DNA of 63,239 bases from an uncultured Marivita sp. (lineage in GTDB: Bacteria > Pseudomonadota > Alphaproteobacteria > Rhodobacterales > Rhodobacteraceae), in assembly GCA_947503115.1 (NCBI GenBank), contig CANNCS010000006.1, positions 1 to 63,239 of the forward strand. The letters run 5' to 3'. The translations under genes and the position numbers were made by a program. Shown here piece by piece: positions 54,748 through 63,159 of the stretch. How positions within the stretch are numbered: the stretch's first letter is position 1; each line of letters opens with the position of its first letter. The notes under the pieces were generated by a model that had not been told where the DNA came from, made no database searches, and worked only from the letters and a program-made list of their open reading frames with translations.

Positions 54748-56427
54748 ATGGACTGCGCATCCCTGAATCCGTTTCCCCAAGCCGCAGCGTTCCGGCGTTC
54801 CCGGTCTGAGGTAATGCGTCTGGCCCGTATGGGCTGTGCACATCCAACGCGGTTGTCCTTCCTGCGTACGCTCTTGCGGCGTGTGACGGATCAGGGATGG
54901 GTGTTCGCCCGTCCGGTTTGGGATGTCGATGACACTGGCGTCGGTCGTGCCGTGTACCGTGCCACCGGGCCAGAGCGCACCTATAGCCTTGTTGCTTTTG
55001 CCCATGACCTGCCGGATGAGATGCGGTCGGATCGAGTGATCGCAACCGCATGGGATGCCACGTTTACTATGTTTGACGGAGAGCCGTCCCAAGACGATCT
55101 GGATCGGCTTCAGGCCAACGTGCCGCTGCAAGAGGCCGGACGGATCAGCCGCAAGGAGCTGTCGCTCAGCCGCGCCAATCGATCAGTGCGGTTGTTCGAG
55201 CACGTGATCGATCGTTTGGCTGCTGGCCAACAGCCGGATTTCGAAGAGGTCGAATCGGTTGGTTACCTGATGCGCACTACGGCCGTTTATGGCTCGGGTA
55301 AATTCGGTGCGGCTGATCTGGCGTCCATCTCAGGCCGCCCAGAACTGTGCGCGCCGTTTCAGGTCGAGATGCTGTCTGTCTGGCTGACCCGGCAATTCAC
55401 AGTCGATATCGCCGAGCATCTGGCGCGGGTACGCGGAGGAGACCGCGCGGTTCAGCTTGATCCGGCGATCAAGCGAACGCTTGGGGTTGGCAACTCTACC
55501 GGGTTGGGTATGGCGCCTTTCCTTGTCCGTCACCCTGTTCTTCTCAACAACTGGATGATGGCGCGGGAAGAGGCATTGGCGCGTGTGCGTGCCCAAGACA
55601 CTGCTGACCCCGCTTGCGTGGCAGGGTTTCGCGCAGCCCTGTCCGACGCGCAAGAAAACGCAGCGAAATGGGCATCGACCCATCCCATTCAGGTTACAAA
55701 GCTGGATGAGTTGCGCCGTGATCTAGCGAAGCTTGCCGATCATACCCGCGAATGGCCACCGCTCAATGACCCGCACCCGTGGGACGCTCTGTGGCGTTGG
55801 GCGGAGGAGGAATTATCGCTGGAAGGACAGGAGGCATTGCTGTCGGTCATGTTGGAACCGCATGGTGATCTGATCGACGGTCTTGCGGATTGCATGATCG
55901 CTGACGAACAGGCGACGTTCCGGCTTGATGGTGCCATGACGGTCTCAGCTCTGTCGGATCGGCTTGAGCGTGACTATGATTGGGCACTCGACATCGACTT
56001 CGACCAGCCAGAGAACGCCGCGCGCTTTTGGTATGTGTCTGAAGAAAAGCTGGAACCCCGGCTTGGCAATCGGTTCGAAGAGGATGGCGCCGCGCTAGAA
56101 CAACCGCTTTGCATCGCGCGGCTAGCCAAAGACCTGCATATCGCGTTGGCGATGTGGCGCGGTGATACCCCGCTTGCCACTTTTCTGCTTGCCCACCCTG
56201 AACACCGTCTGATGACGCGCCGGGCGCAGGTGGTACAACGCCATCCTTACTCCGAGGTGCGCGACAACCTAATCGCCGCCGAGATGCTGCCGATTGATCT
56301 CATGCGTTGTAAACTGGCGTTCTTCGGGGCCAGCCGGTTTGACCCACGGTCCGATAAATGGGTGCGGATCAGTCTGTTCCAAGGTCTACCGTACCCGTCA
56401 GACCTTTGCCCGGAGGGATGGGCATGA
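54748..56427 (+). CDS. 559-residue protein of unknown function
   Basis: Not recognised. Soluble by appearance, no signal peptide or membrane helix. Regions that look conserved and enzyme-like are TGPERTYSLVAFAHDLP near 75-91, TTAVYGSGKFGAAD near 175-188 and GVGNSTGLGMAPFLVRHPVLLNNWM near 245-270, the last Gly-rich. The C-terminus has SEVRDNLIAAEML and DKWVRISLFQGLPYPS. The frame is long, GC-balanced with neighbours and overlaps the DUF3726 start by ATGA, so it is a real gene of the operon. A catalytic role in the BCCT-linked pathway is inferred from context only. Confidence 0.85.
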   Translation: MDCASLNPFPQAAAFRRSRSEVMRLARMGCAHPTRLSFLRTLLRRVTDQGWVFARPVWDVDDTGVGRAVYRATGPERTYSLVAFAHDLPDEMRSDRVIATAWDATFTMFDGEPSQDDLDRLQANVPLQEAGRISRKELSLSRANRSVRLFEHVIDRLAAGQQPDFEEVESVGYLMRTTAVYGSGKFGAADLASISGRPELCAPFQVEMLSVWLTRQFTVDIAEHLARVRGGDRAVQLDPAIKRTLGVGNSTGLGMAPFLVRHPVLLNNWMMAREEALARVRAQDTADPACVAGFRAALSDAQENAAKWASTHPIQVTKLDELRRDLAKLADHTREWPPLNDPHPWDALWRWAEEELSLEGQEALLSVMLEPHGDLIDGLADCMIADEQATFRLDGAMTVSALSDRLERDYDWALDIDFDQPENAARFWYVSEEKLEPRLGNRFEEDGAALEQPLCIARLAKDLHIALAMWRGDTPLATFLLAHPEHRLMTRRAQVVQRHPYSEVRDNLIAAEMLPIDLMRCKLAFFGASRFDPRSDKWVRISLFQGLPYPSDLCPEGWA

Positions 56428-57152
56428 CCAGCGCAGCCATCGACGATCTGGAGCCGAATGACCCCACGCGCTCCGGACCACCCCTTTTGGGTGAAGACGG
56501 AGCGTGGTTGTCGAATAACGAGATCGAGCAATTGTGCCTCAAGGCTGCGCGGGGCGCTGGCATGAGTTGGGGGCTTGCCGAAGAGGCGGGTTTCGCGGCG
56601 GCTTGGCTTGCGCGGCGCGGAATTGACGGTCCGTTGGCGGTTCTGACACAGCTCAACCATGCGCAGGGCCGTGGGTGGAACGAGATCTGCCCAGTCGTTG
56701 CCCCGGATCGTTTGTACCCTGCCGATGGGCATATTCTTTGCCCCATCGCATTGGGAGCGGCACTTTGCGATCATGGGACGCTTCTTGGTCTTGGCGCGGA
56801 TCAAAAGTCGCTTCGAATTGGTCCGGTAAGCCATCCGATCTTGCTTTTGCCATTCCTGTCCGACCTTGCGCGAACATGTGGTGTGAATCTGCGGCTAGCA
56901 TGGCCTGGCGGCACGGTGCTGCTTGGAGTGGATGGCAGCCTATTGGGTGACGTTGACGTACTTGGCGCGGAAACTGCATTTGAGGCAGAGATCTCGGGGC
57001 ACGTCGGTTCGGTCAGCCACGATCAACGCACCCCGCAAACAAGGCTTGTGGCGTCTGACACATTGGGCGGGCTCAACACATACGCTTTGACAACCACTGT
57101 TCCCGCGTCCGACGCCTCGCGCGCGGGAGCCGGTGCCGACGATAACGAATAA
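56424..57152 (+). CDS. DUF3726 domain protein
   Basis: 242 residues, soluble. LSNNEIEQLCLKAARGAGMSWGLAEEAGFAAAWLARRGIDG near 30-70 is the DUF3726 block, then LCPIALGAALCDHG and a beta-rich C-terminal part ending in a disordered tail. It starts inside the stop codon of the 559-residue protein (ATGA), so the two products are made together and may form a complex. No function is known to me. Confidence 0.83.
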   Translation: MTSAAIDDLEPNDPTRSGPPLLGEDGAWLSNNEIEQLCLKAARGAGMSWGLAEEAGFAAAWLARRGIDGPLAVLTQLNHAQGRGWNEICPVVAPDRLYPADGHILCPIALGAALCDHGTLLGLGADQKSLRIGPVSHPILLLPFLSDLARTCGVNLRLAWPGGTVLLGVDGSLLGDVDVLGAETAFEAEISGHVGSVSHDQRTPQTRLVASDTLGGLNTYALTTTVPASDASRAGAGADDNE

Positions 57153-57167
57153 CCTTTAGGACGGTTC

Positions 57168-57521
57168 ATGACCCTTCAACGCCTGCACCCCGGCCCCCGC
57201 ATGAGCGAAGCGGTCCGCATCGGAGAAATCGTGTTTTTGGCAGGGCAGATCCCCACAACTTTGACCGCTGACATCACCGTGCAAACCCGCGAGGTTCTGG
57301 GCGAACTGGATGCTGTCATGGCCGAACTGGGGGGATCGAAGGCCGATATCGCCTCGGTTCAGGTCTGGCTGAGTGACATGGCAGACTTTCAGGGTATGAA
57401 CGCGGTTTGGGATGAATGGGTCCACCCCGAACATCCTCCAGCGCGTGCAACTGGTGGTGTTGCGCTGGCGCGTCCGGGGATGCGTGTCGAAATGATCGCC
57501 GTTGCGCGGGCGCCTAGATGA
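57168..57521 (+). CDS. RidA (YjgF/YER057c) family protein
   Basis: 117 residues, single RidA domain; these trimers hydrolyse reactive enamine/imine intermediates of amine metabolism to ketones and ammonia. RIGEIVFLAGQIP near 17-29, the mid-protein VQVWLSDMADF, and the C-terminal arginine motif GMRVEMIAVA are present. Its placement at the end of the ALDH-M19-BCCT operon suggests an imine or enamine intermediate in that pathway. A strong terminator overlaps the 3' end. Confidence 0.92.
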   Translation: MTLQRLHPGPRMSEAVRIGEIVFLAGQIPTTLTADITVQTREVLGELDAVMAELGGSKADIASVQVWLSDMADFQGMNAVWDEWVHPEHPPARATGGVALARPGMRVEMIAVARAPR

Positions 57522-57528
57522 CCCTTGC

Positions 57529-57557
57529 CCGCCGGATCAGATCAATCCGGCGGTTTT
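57529..57557 (+). terminator. Rho-independent terminator of the LysR-flanked operon
   Basis: Stem CCGCCGGAT / ATCCGGCGG, 7-base loop, then TTTT, starting eight bases after the RidA stop and running into the 3' end of the convergent kinase gene. It fixes the right boundary of the 50.6-57.5 kb operon. Confidence 0.8.
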
Positions 57558-58529
57558 GAACAAGTCTTGCAAGTCGGCTTCTGGGCGCGGCCCGATGTGT
57601 GAAATCACTTCGGCTGCCGCAACGCAGCCCATGCGCCCAGCGGTGTCTATGTCGTGCCCGGTGGCGAGACCATAGAGGAACCCGGCGGCAAACTGGTCGC
57701 CCGCGCCGGTGGCGTCGACCGGCACGACCTTTTCGACGGGAATGTCATAACGAGCGCCTTCGTGGATGATCGACACACCGTCACCAGACCGGGTGCAGAC
57801 CACCAGCGGGCAGATTGCGGCGACTGCGGCCAAATCGGCTTCCAGATCGTTGTTCTGATACAGGGACATGATCTCGGCCTCGTTGCCGATCACGTAGTCC
57901 ATTTCGTTTTCGATCAGGCTTAGGAAATCGTCGCGGTGACGTTCGACGCAAAACGGATCAGAGATCGCGATCCCCGCCTTTCCCCCTGCGGCGCGGCAGG
58001 TGCGGGCCGTGCGGATGAAGGCGTCTTTGCCTTTGTCTTTGTCGAAGAGATAGCCTTCGAGGAACACCACTTCGGCCTCTGCGGCCACGTCTTCGGACAC
58101 GTCTTCGGGCCCAAGTTCAGCCGAGATGCCCAGATAGGTGTTCATTGACCGCTCGCCGTCCGGCGAGACAAAAATCATCGACCGTGAGGTGGGCAATTCA
58201 CCACCAGGGACCGGCGCGTTGACGAAGTCGGTGCCGTCTTCTTCCATGGCATCCGCGTAGAAGCGGCCCAAGGCATCATCATGCACCCGTCCGATGAAGG
58301 CGGTTCGTAGGCCTAGATTGCCAAGACCGGCCAACGTGTTGGCGACCGATCCTCCGGGCGTTTGCACACGTTCCTTCATCGCGGCGTAAAGCGTTTCGCC
58401 GCGCTCGCGTTCGACCAGTTGCATGATGCCTTTCTGAATGCCCATCAGGTCCAGAAACGTGTCTTCGGCCCGCGCGATCACGTCGACAACGGCATTGCCG
58501 ATGCCGACAACCTGGTATTTCTTGCTCAT
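57537..58529 (-). CDS. PfkB-family kinase, adenosine kinase-like
   Basis: Ribokinase-fold sugar/nucleoside kinase, 330 residues, cytosolic. GIGNAVVDVIA near 7-17, the sugar-contact GGSVANT near 58-64, SMNTYLG near 120-126 and the catalytic/anion-hole motif VDATGAGDQFAAGFLYGL near 275-292 (Asp base after GAG). The ..GNAVVDV.. pattern and NTYLG match bacterial adenosine kinases of roseobacters, as I recall, but a sugar substrate is not excluded. ATG 58529 overlaps the nth stop (ATGA). Confidence 0.88.
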   Translation of the reverse strand: MSKKYQVVGIGNAVVDVIARAEDTFLDLMGIQKGIMQLVERERGETLYAAMKERVQTPGGSVANTLAGLGNLGLRTAFIGRVHDDALGRFYADAMEEDGTDFVNAPVPGGELPTSRSMIFVSPDGERSMNTYLGISAELGPEDVSEDVAAEAEVVFLEGYLFDKDKGKDAFIRTARTCRAAGGKAGIAISDPFCVERHRDDFLSLIENEMDYVIGNEAEIMSLYQNNDLEADLAAVAAICPLVVCTRSGDGVSIIHEGARYDIPVEKVVPVDATGAGDQFAAGFLYGLATGHDIDTAGRMGCVAAAEVISHIGPRPEADLQDLFKTAGLI

Positions 58530-59170
58530 TCGGTTTTGTCCTCGAATTGACAGAGTTCGCGGATCACGCAGACGCCGCATTTGGGTTTCCGGGCCACACA
58601 GGTGTAGCGCCCGTGCAGGATCATCCAGTGATGGGCGTGCTGCTGAAAATCGACCGGAATGTGATCTTCGATGGCGCGTTCTACAGCCACAACATCTTTG
58701 CCGGGGCAGATGCCGCTACGATTGCCGAGGCGAAAAATGTGGGTGTCCACAGCTTGCGCCGGATAGTGCCACCACATGTTGAGAACGACATTCGCGGTTT
58801 TGCGACCTACACCCGGCAGGCTCTCAAGTGCAGCGCGGGAATTAGGAACGTCTCCGCCGTATTGATCGACCAAAATCTGGCTCAGTTTGATGACGTTTTT
58901 CGCCTTGTTACGATAGAGGCCGATGGTCTTGATGTGCTCAATGACACCTTCTTCACCAAGCGCTAGCATTTTTTCTGGCGTATCCGCGATCTTGAATAAC
59001 TCGCGGGTGGCTTTGTTCACGCCAACGTCCGTCGCTTGCGCAGATAGCGCCACGGCAACGACAAGCGTATAGACGTTGACATGGTCAAGCTCGCCCTTGG
59101 GTTCAGGGTCCACCGCCTGAAAGCGGGTGAAGATCTCGCGGATCGTGTGGTAGTCAAGTTGCTTTGCCAT
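58526..59170 (-). CDS. nth: Endonuclease III
   Basis: DNA glycosylase/AP lyase for oxidised pyrimidines, 214 residues. HhH motif LESLPGVGRKTANVVL carries the catalytic Lys, VDTHIFRLGNR the Asp, and the [4Fe-4S] loop is C-x6-C-x2-C-x5-C (CVARKPKCGVCVIRELC). ATG 59170 fits other Nth N-termini (MAKQLDYHTI); a longer frame adds atypical sequence. The stop overlaps the kinase start, so both are cotranscribed. Confidence 0.96.
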   Translation of the reverse strand: MAKQLDYHTIREIFTRFQAVDPEPKGELDHVNVYTLVVAVALSAQATDVGVNKATRELFKIADTPEKMLALGEEGVIEHIKTIGLYRNKAKNVIKLSQILVDQYGGDVPNSRAALESLPGVGRKTANVVLNMWWHYPAQAVDTHIFRLGNRSGICPGKDVVAVERAIEDHIPVDFQQHAHHWMILHGRYTCVARKPKCGVCVIRELCQFEDKTE

Positions 59171-59219
59171 CGCTGTCTTATGACCGCCGGCGGGCGGCGG
59201 CTGCAACGGAAAACTGATG

Positions 59220-60029
59220 TTATTTGGTCAGTCGTCCCCCGGCCATCAGCACAGGATCAAAAGCGATCACGACGTGGTACGGTGTCCGTGCAAAGCCAAG
59301 TTGCGTGCAAAGTGCCTCGGATGGGGCATTGCCGATGCGGATGCCGGTAAAGAACTCGGTCATGCTATGCCGTCGGTTCATTTCGTCCAACACCATAGCG
59401 CCGAGGCGGCTGGCGATGCCTTCGCCGCGCCGGTCCGAATAAGTGGAAAGCATGCCCCACCAGCATAGGCCCGGCCAGCTTGAGGCGGAATGAAACATCT
59501 CGACCGAGGCCGAGGTGCCGACGATATGCCCCGATGCCTCGGCCACATAAGCGCAGACTGCAGGCCGTTCGAGACCGCGTAGGAACGGACCGAGGGGCAA
59601 CAGCACATCGCAGGCCTGTGTGACGGCATCAAGACCGGCCATGATTTCATGCGGGGTGTCCGGCCCTACGAAACCAAGGGTCAGGTCTTCGGCAAAGGGC
59701 CGGGCAGCCAAACGCGCGCGGGCCAAGGTCAGGGTTTCAGCGCTGCTACGCCAACCCACGAAGCTGTCGGTTTTTAACCCTTCGACCTCCAGCGCAGCAA
59801 AGCGGGCGGCAACGTCGGCCTCGTGTACATGCTCACAGGCGGCAGCGCCCATCTCGCGGGCCATGGCTACCTGACGCGACAGCGGTGCGACCTCGGGCGA
59901 CGCCAGCCCTAGCGCGCGCCCATGAGTGACGATGGCGGGATCATCACGCAGGTCCTGCCATTTTGCCCATACCCGAGCCTGCAATGCCTGCGAGGGGGGT
60001 GGGCCAAAGGTTTCAACATTTTTATTCAT
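59220..60029 (-). CDS. GNAT-family N-acetyltransferase
   Basis: 269 residues. The C-terminal GNAT fold shows the acetyl-CoA loop DRRGEGIASRLGAMVLDEM near 205-223 and a following GNAPSEALCTQLGFARTPYHVV, typical of motif B. The N-terminal half (1-140) is a less conserved domain, perhaps a degenerate second GNAT. The substrate is unknown. It is divergent from the HTH/MGMT fusion and ends 49 bases before nth. Confidence 0.82.
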   Translation of the reverse strand: MNKNVETFGPPPSQALQARVWAKWQDLRDDPAIVTHGRALGLASPEVAPLSRQVAMAREMGAAACEHVHEADVAARFAALEVEGLKTDSFVGWRSSAETLTLARARLAARPFAEDLTLGFVGPDTPHEIMAGLDAVTQACDVLLPLGPFLRGLERPAVCAYVAEASGHIVGTSASVEMFHSASSWPGLCWWGMLSTYSDRRGEGIASRLGAMVLDEMNRRHSMTEFFTGIRIGNAPSEALCTQLGFARTPYHVVIAFDPVLMAGGRLTK

Positions 60030-60149
60030 AACCTAACGTGGCACATCTCAGGTGCGTTCCAAACCCAAGTTGCGCAAAGCGCAAAATCCGGGTCGCGGCA
60101 GGGTTCGTGTGCGAGATATGACGGGGGCAGAGAACAAAGAGGTGACGCG

Positions 60150-60995
60150 ATGCAGGTTCTGGATGAAGACACTCACGGCTATCATTTCCACGTCATGCGC
60201 CGTGCACTTGATGTGATCGATGCGCAGGGGCCTTCGGTATCTTTGGACGAGCTGGCATCAGAGATGAACATGAGCCCTGCACATTTTCAGCGGGTGTTCT
60301 CGCGTTGGGTGGGCGTCAGCCCGAAACGCTACCAGCAATATCTGACGCTTGGCCACGCTAAGGCGCTTTTGGAAAATCGGTTCACTACTCTGCAAACCGC
60401 CCATGAGGCCGGTTTGTCAGGGGGAGGTCGATTGCACGATCTGTTCCTGCGTTGGGAGGCGATGAGTCCCGGTGATTTTGCCCGCAAAGGCGAAGGGCTT
60501 ACGATCTACTGGGGCTGGTTCGACAGCCCGTTTGGCCCCGCACTGGTGATGGGCACCGACAAGGGGCTGTGCGGAATCGGTTTCGCATCTGAGTGCACAG
60601 AGGCAGAGGCCATGCTCGACCTTCAAAGCCGTTGGCCCGACGCCACCTATGTCGAAGCCTTGGATCGCCTCGCCCCTTGGGTGCGAAGCGCCTTCGGTCA
60701 GACCAAGGGCGATGTGCCGCTTTTCATGATCGGCGCTCCGTTTCAGATCAAGGTCTGGGAGGCGCTGATGCGGATCCCCTCGGGCCATGTTACCACCTAT
60801 TCCGAAATCGCCGAGTTCATCGGCCATCCGAAGGCAGTGCGTGCAGTTGGAACGGCAGTGGGGCGCAACCCGATCAGCTATCTCATCCCCTGCCATCGCG
60901 CCCTGCGCAAGTCGGGCGGATTGGGTGGATATCATTGGGGTTTGCCGGTCAAACGCAGCATCCTTGCCTGGGAATCTGCCCGCGCCGAAGCCTGA
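60150..60995 (+). CDS. AraC-type HTH and methylated-DNA methyltransferase fusion
   Basis: Ada-like DNA alkylation repair protein, 281 residues. The N-terminal AraC-type HTH (about 15-112) has SLDELASEMNMSPAHFQRVFSRWVG and SPGDFAR. The C-terminal O6-methylguanine transferase has PFQIKVWEALMRIPSGHVTTY and active-site PCHR (247-250, Cys248). The N-terminal Zn-binding phosphotriester domain of E. coli Ada is missing. AGAGGTG precedes ATG 60150; longer frames overlap the divergent GNAT leader. Probably self-regulating, but the missing sensor domain makes the trigger unclear. Confidence 0.93.
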   Translation: MQVLDEDTHGYHFHVMRRALDVIDAQGPSVSLDELASEMNMSPAHFQRVFSRWVGVSPKRYQQYLTLGHAKALLENRFTTLQTAHEAGLSGGGRLHDLFLRWEAMSPGDFARKGEGLTIYWGWFDSPFGPALVMGTDKGLCGIGFASECTEAEAMLDLQSRWPDATYVEALDRLAPWVRSAFGQTKGDVPLFMIGAPFQIKVWEALMRIPSGHVTTYSEIAEFIGHPKAVRAVGTAVGRNPISYLIPCHRALRKSGGLGGYHWGLPVKRSILAWESARAEA

Positions 60996-61110
60996 GGCTT
61001 GCGCGGAAATGCGCCGATTTCCCCGCGACACCGCACGAGTTCATGTCTATGTTATCGCATAGCAGCAGACAGACCCGTACAATCGGGCGCAGTTATACGA
61101 GGCAAAAACT

Positions 61111-61779
61111 ATGACATTTACAAAACTTTCCCTAAGCGCCGCATTGTGCAGCGCCATCGCACTCTCGGCATGTACGACAGGCAACTTCAATAACCCGAAC
61201 GACCCGAACCGACAGGCCAAAAATGGAGCTCTGATCGGTGCGGGAACCGGTGCCGTGATTGGCGCTTTGATGGGCAATGATCCCGAAGAACGCCGCCGCA
61301 ACGCAGCTGCAGGCGCGATCCTTGGTGCGGGCGGTGGTGCTCTCATTGGCAATCAGCTCGACAAACAAGAGGCAGATCTGCGGGCTCAGATGGGCAACAG
61401 CAACGTCAATATTCAAAACACTGGCGATCGGCTGATTGTGACGCTGCCGCAAGACATCCTGTTTGCAACGGACAGCGCAACGCTGCGCCCTGACTTGCAA
61501 CGCGACCTGCGCACCGTCGGCCAGAGCTTGCTGGCCTATCCGGACACTACCGTTCAGGTTCTTGGCCACACCGACAACACTGGTGATGCGGACTACAACC
61601 TCAACTTGTCGCGCCAGCGCGCGCAATCTGTTGCGAGCATTCTGATCAGCGAGGGCGTGCCGTCGTTCCGTATCCAGAGCATCGGTCGCGGCGAGGATCA
61701 GCCGTTGGCCAGCAACCTGACACCTGAAGGTCGGGCGCAGAACCGCCGGGTCGAGATCGTGATCCTGCCCAACGCCTGA
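61111..61779 (+). CDS. OmpA-family outer-membrane lipoprotein
   Basis: 222 residues. Signal with lipobox LSA-C21, so the mature protein is lipid-anchored. A glycine-zipper segment (near 38-85, GALIGAGTGAVIGALMG and a second copy) precedes the OmpA C-terminal peptidoglycan-binding domain (about 105-222) with DILFATDSATLRP, VLGHTDNTGDADYN and LSRQRAQSV near the diaminopimelate contact region. It is YiaD-like and tethers the outer membrane to peptidoglycan. A terminator follows at 61802. Confidence 0.93.
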   Translation: MTFTKLSLSAALCSAIALSACTTGNFNNPNDPNRQAKNGALIGAGTGAVIGALMGNDPEERRRNAAAGAILGAGGGALIGNQLDKQEADLRAQMGNSNVNIQNTGDRLIVTLPQDILFATDSATLRPDLQRDLRTVGQSLLAYPDTTVQVLGHTDNTGDADYNLNLSRQRAQSVASILISEGVPSFRIQSIGRGEDQPLASNLTPEGRAQNRRVEIVILPNA

Positions 61780-61801
61780 TCGCAACACTAGGTTAAGACC
61801 C

Positions 61802-61835
61802 AAGGCCCGCATCCACGTGATGTGGGCCTTTTTTT
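61802..61835 (+). terminator. Terminator after the OmpA-like gene
   Basis: Stem AAGGCCCGCATC / GATGTGGGCCTT (one G-U) followed by a run of T (61829-61835). A typical intrinsic terminator. Confidence 0.82.
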
Positions 61836-61914
61836 GTTGGAACGGTCTGTCATTCGGGTTGTTTCTATCGCGGGGCGCACCACGTGTCCGGTGGGGCAGA
61901 TCAGGAGAACTCCA

Positions 61915-62469
61915 ATGACAGACTTGAAACTTGTGGGGCTCTGCGGCTCGTTGCGGAAAGCCTCGACGAACCGGTTGCTTATGCTGGAAGCGGCAAGGCG
62001 TTTTGGTGATGCCGCATTCATCGAGGGAGATTTGAGCCTTCCGCTTTATGATGGTGATCTGGAAGCGGACTCCGGCATTCCAGATGCCGTTCAGAGACTA
62101 GCGGATCAAATTGCTGCTGCGGATGCCGTGATTGTCGCAACACCAGAATACAACAAGGGTATATCGGGTGTTCTCAAGAATGCTTTGGATTGGGTTAGCC
62201 GGACCAAGGGAACGCCGTGGGCAAACAAGCCCGTTGCCCTTGTGTCAGCCGCAGCTGGGCGTGCCGGAGGTGAGCGGGCCCAGAACATGGCGCGGTTGTG
62301 CCTAACGCCGTTCCGGCCTTTGCTTCTTACTGGTCCTGAAGTGATGGTCGCTGCGACATCGAAACAATGGGACGATCAGGGTCAGTTGATCAATGAATTG
62401 AATGCCAAAGCGCTGGACGAGTTGATGCAGGTTTTGCGCCGTCACGCGATGGCGCAGCAGTCCTTCTGA
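61915..62469 (+). CDS. NADPH-dependent FMN reductase
   Basis: Flavodoxin-fold FMN reductase of the SsuE/ChrR-like group, 184 residues. GSLRKASTNR (11-20) binds the FMN phosphate, and the PEYNKGISGVLKNALDW motif near 78-94 is diagnostic. Roles in the family include quinone, azo or metal reduction. AGGAGA precedes ATG 61915. It ends one base before the convergent sugar transferase gene. Confidence 0.92.
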   Translation: MTDLKLVGLCGSLRKASTNRLLMLEAARRFGDAAFIEGDLSLPLYDGDLEADSGIPDAVQRLADQIAAADAVIVATPEYNKGISGVLKNALDWVSRTKGTPWANKPVALVSAAAGRAGGERAQNMARLCLTPFRPLLLTGPEVMVAATSKQWDDQGQLINELNAKALDELMQVLRRHAMAQQSF

Positions 62470-63159
62470 TCAGCAGCCGGTGCCTTTGGTCACAACGCTT
62501 ACGGTCTTGAACATCACGGACACGTCCTGAACAAAAGTCACCTTGCGCAAATACTCTGCGTCATAAGTCGCGCGCTCTGCAAAGCTGCTCTCGTTGCGCA
62601 CGGAGACCTGCCAGAAACCGGTGATGCCGGGGCGCAGTGCATAGTAGGCCGAGCCGGGGTACATGGACTGCTGATCCACCATCATCGGGCGCGGACCTAC
62701 CAGCGACATGTCGCCTTTCAGAACGTTCCAAAGCTGAGGCAGTTCATCCAGTGATGTTTTGCGCAGGATCTGGCCAATTTTTGTGATCCGAGGATCATGG
62801 CGCAGTTTTTGGTTCCGGTTCCATTCGGCCCGAGCCGCCGGGTTGGCGCGCAGGTGATCTTCCAAAGCGAGGTCTGCGTTGGCAACCATGCTGCGGAGCT
62901 TCCACATCTTAAAGGTCTTGCCGAAGCGACCGATGCGGCTTTGCTGGTAGAACGGTGAACCGCCGTCACGGGCGATCAGCAGCGCGCAAATGCCAAGTAT
63001 CAAGACAACGGCGGGTGCCGCCATGATCACCAGTGTGATGTCCATGATGCGCTTGAGATAGTCGCGATAGACGCTGGTTGGTTCTGTATTCGAAAAGGCC
63101 GCGTTGACCAGTGTTTCGATATCGGCGCCCGGCCCCGGCTGGCGAAAGTGAAGCGTCAT
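62470..63159 (-). CDS. Bacterial sugar transferase (exopolysaccharide initiation type)
   Basis: Polyprenyl-phosphate hexose-1-phosphate transferase, 229 residues, inner membrane. One hydrophobic anchor (near 38-64) is followed by the catalytic domain with FKMWKLRSM, RKTSLDELPQLWNVLKGDMSLVGPRP and GITGFWQV near the end. It has the short ExoY/WecP-like architecture that starts repeat units of exopolysaccharide. The gene is complete, with only 80 bases left to the window edge, so its operon partners probably lie to the right, upstream on the minus strand. Confidence 0.93.
   Translation of the reverse strand: MTLHFRQPGPGADIETLVNAAFSNTEPTSVYRDYLKRIMDITLVIMAAPAVVLILGICALLIARDGGSPFYQQSRIGRFGKTFKMWKLRSMVANADLALEDHLRANPAARAEWNRNQKLRHDPRITKIGQILRKTSLDELPQLWNVLKGDMSLVGPRPMMVDQQSMYPGSAYYALRPGITGFWQVSVRNESSFAERATYDAEYLRKVTFVQDVSVMFKTVSVVTKGTGC

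Noticed and set aside
50631-57521. Assigning the operon to choline, glycine betaine, carnitine or ectoine degradation
   Set aside because: Signature enzymes of those routes (BetA, BMT or GbcA, CaiB-type, DoeA) are absent; BCCT and ALDH alone do not specify a substrate.
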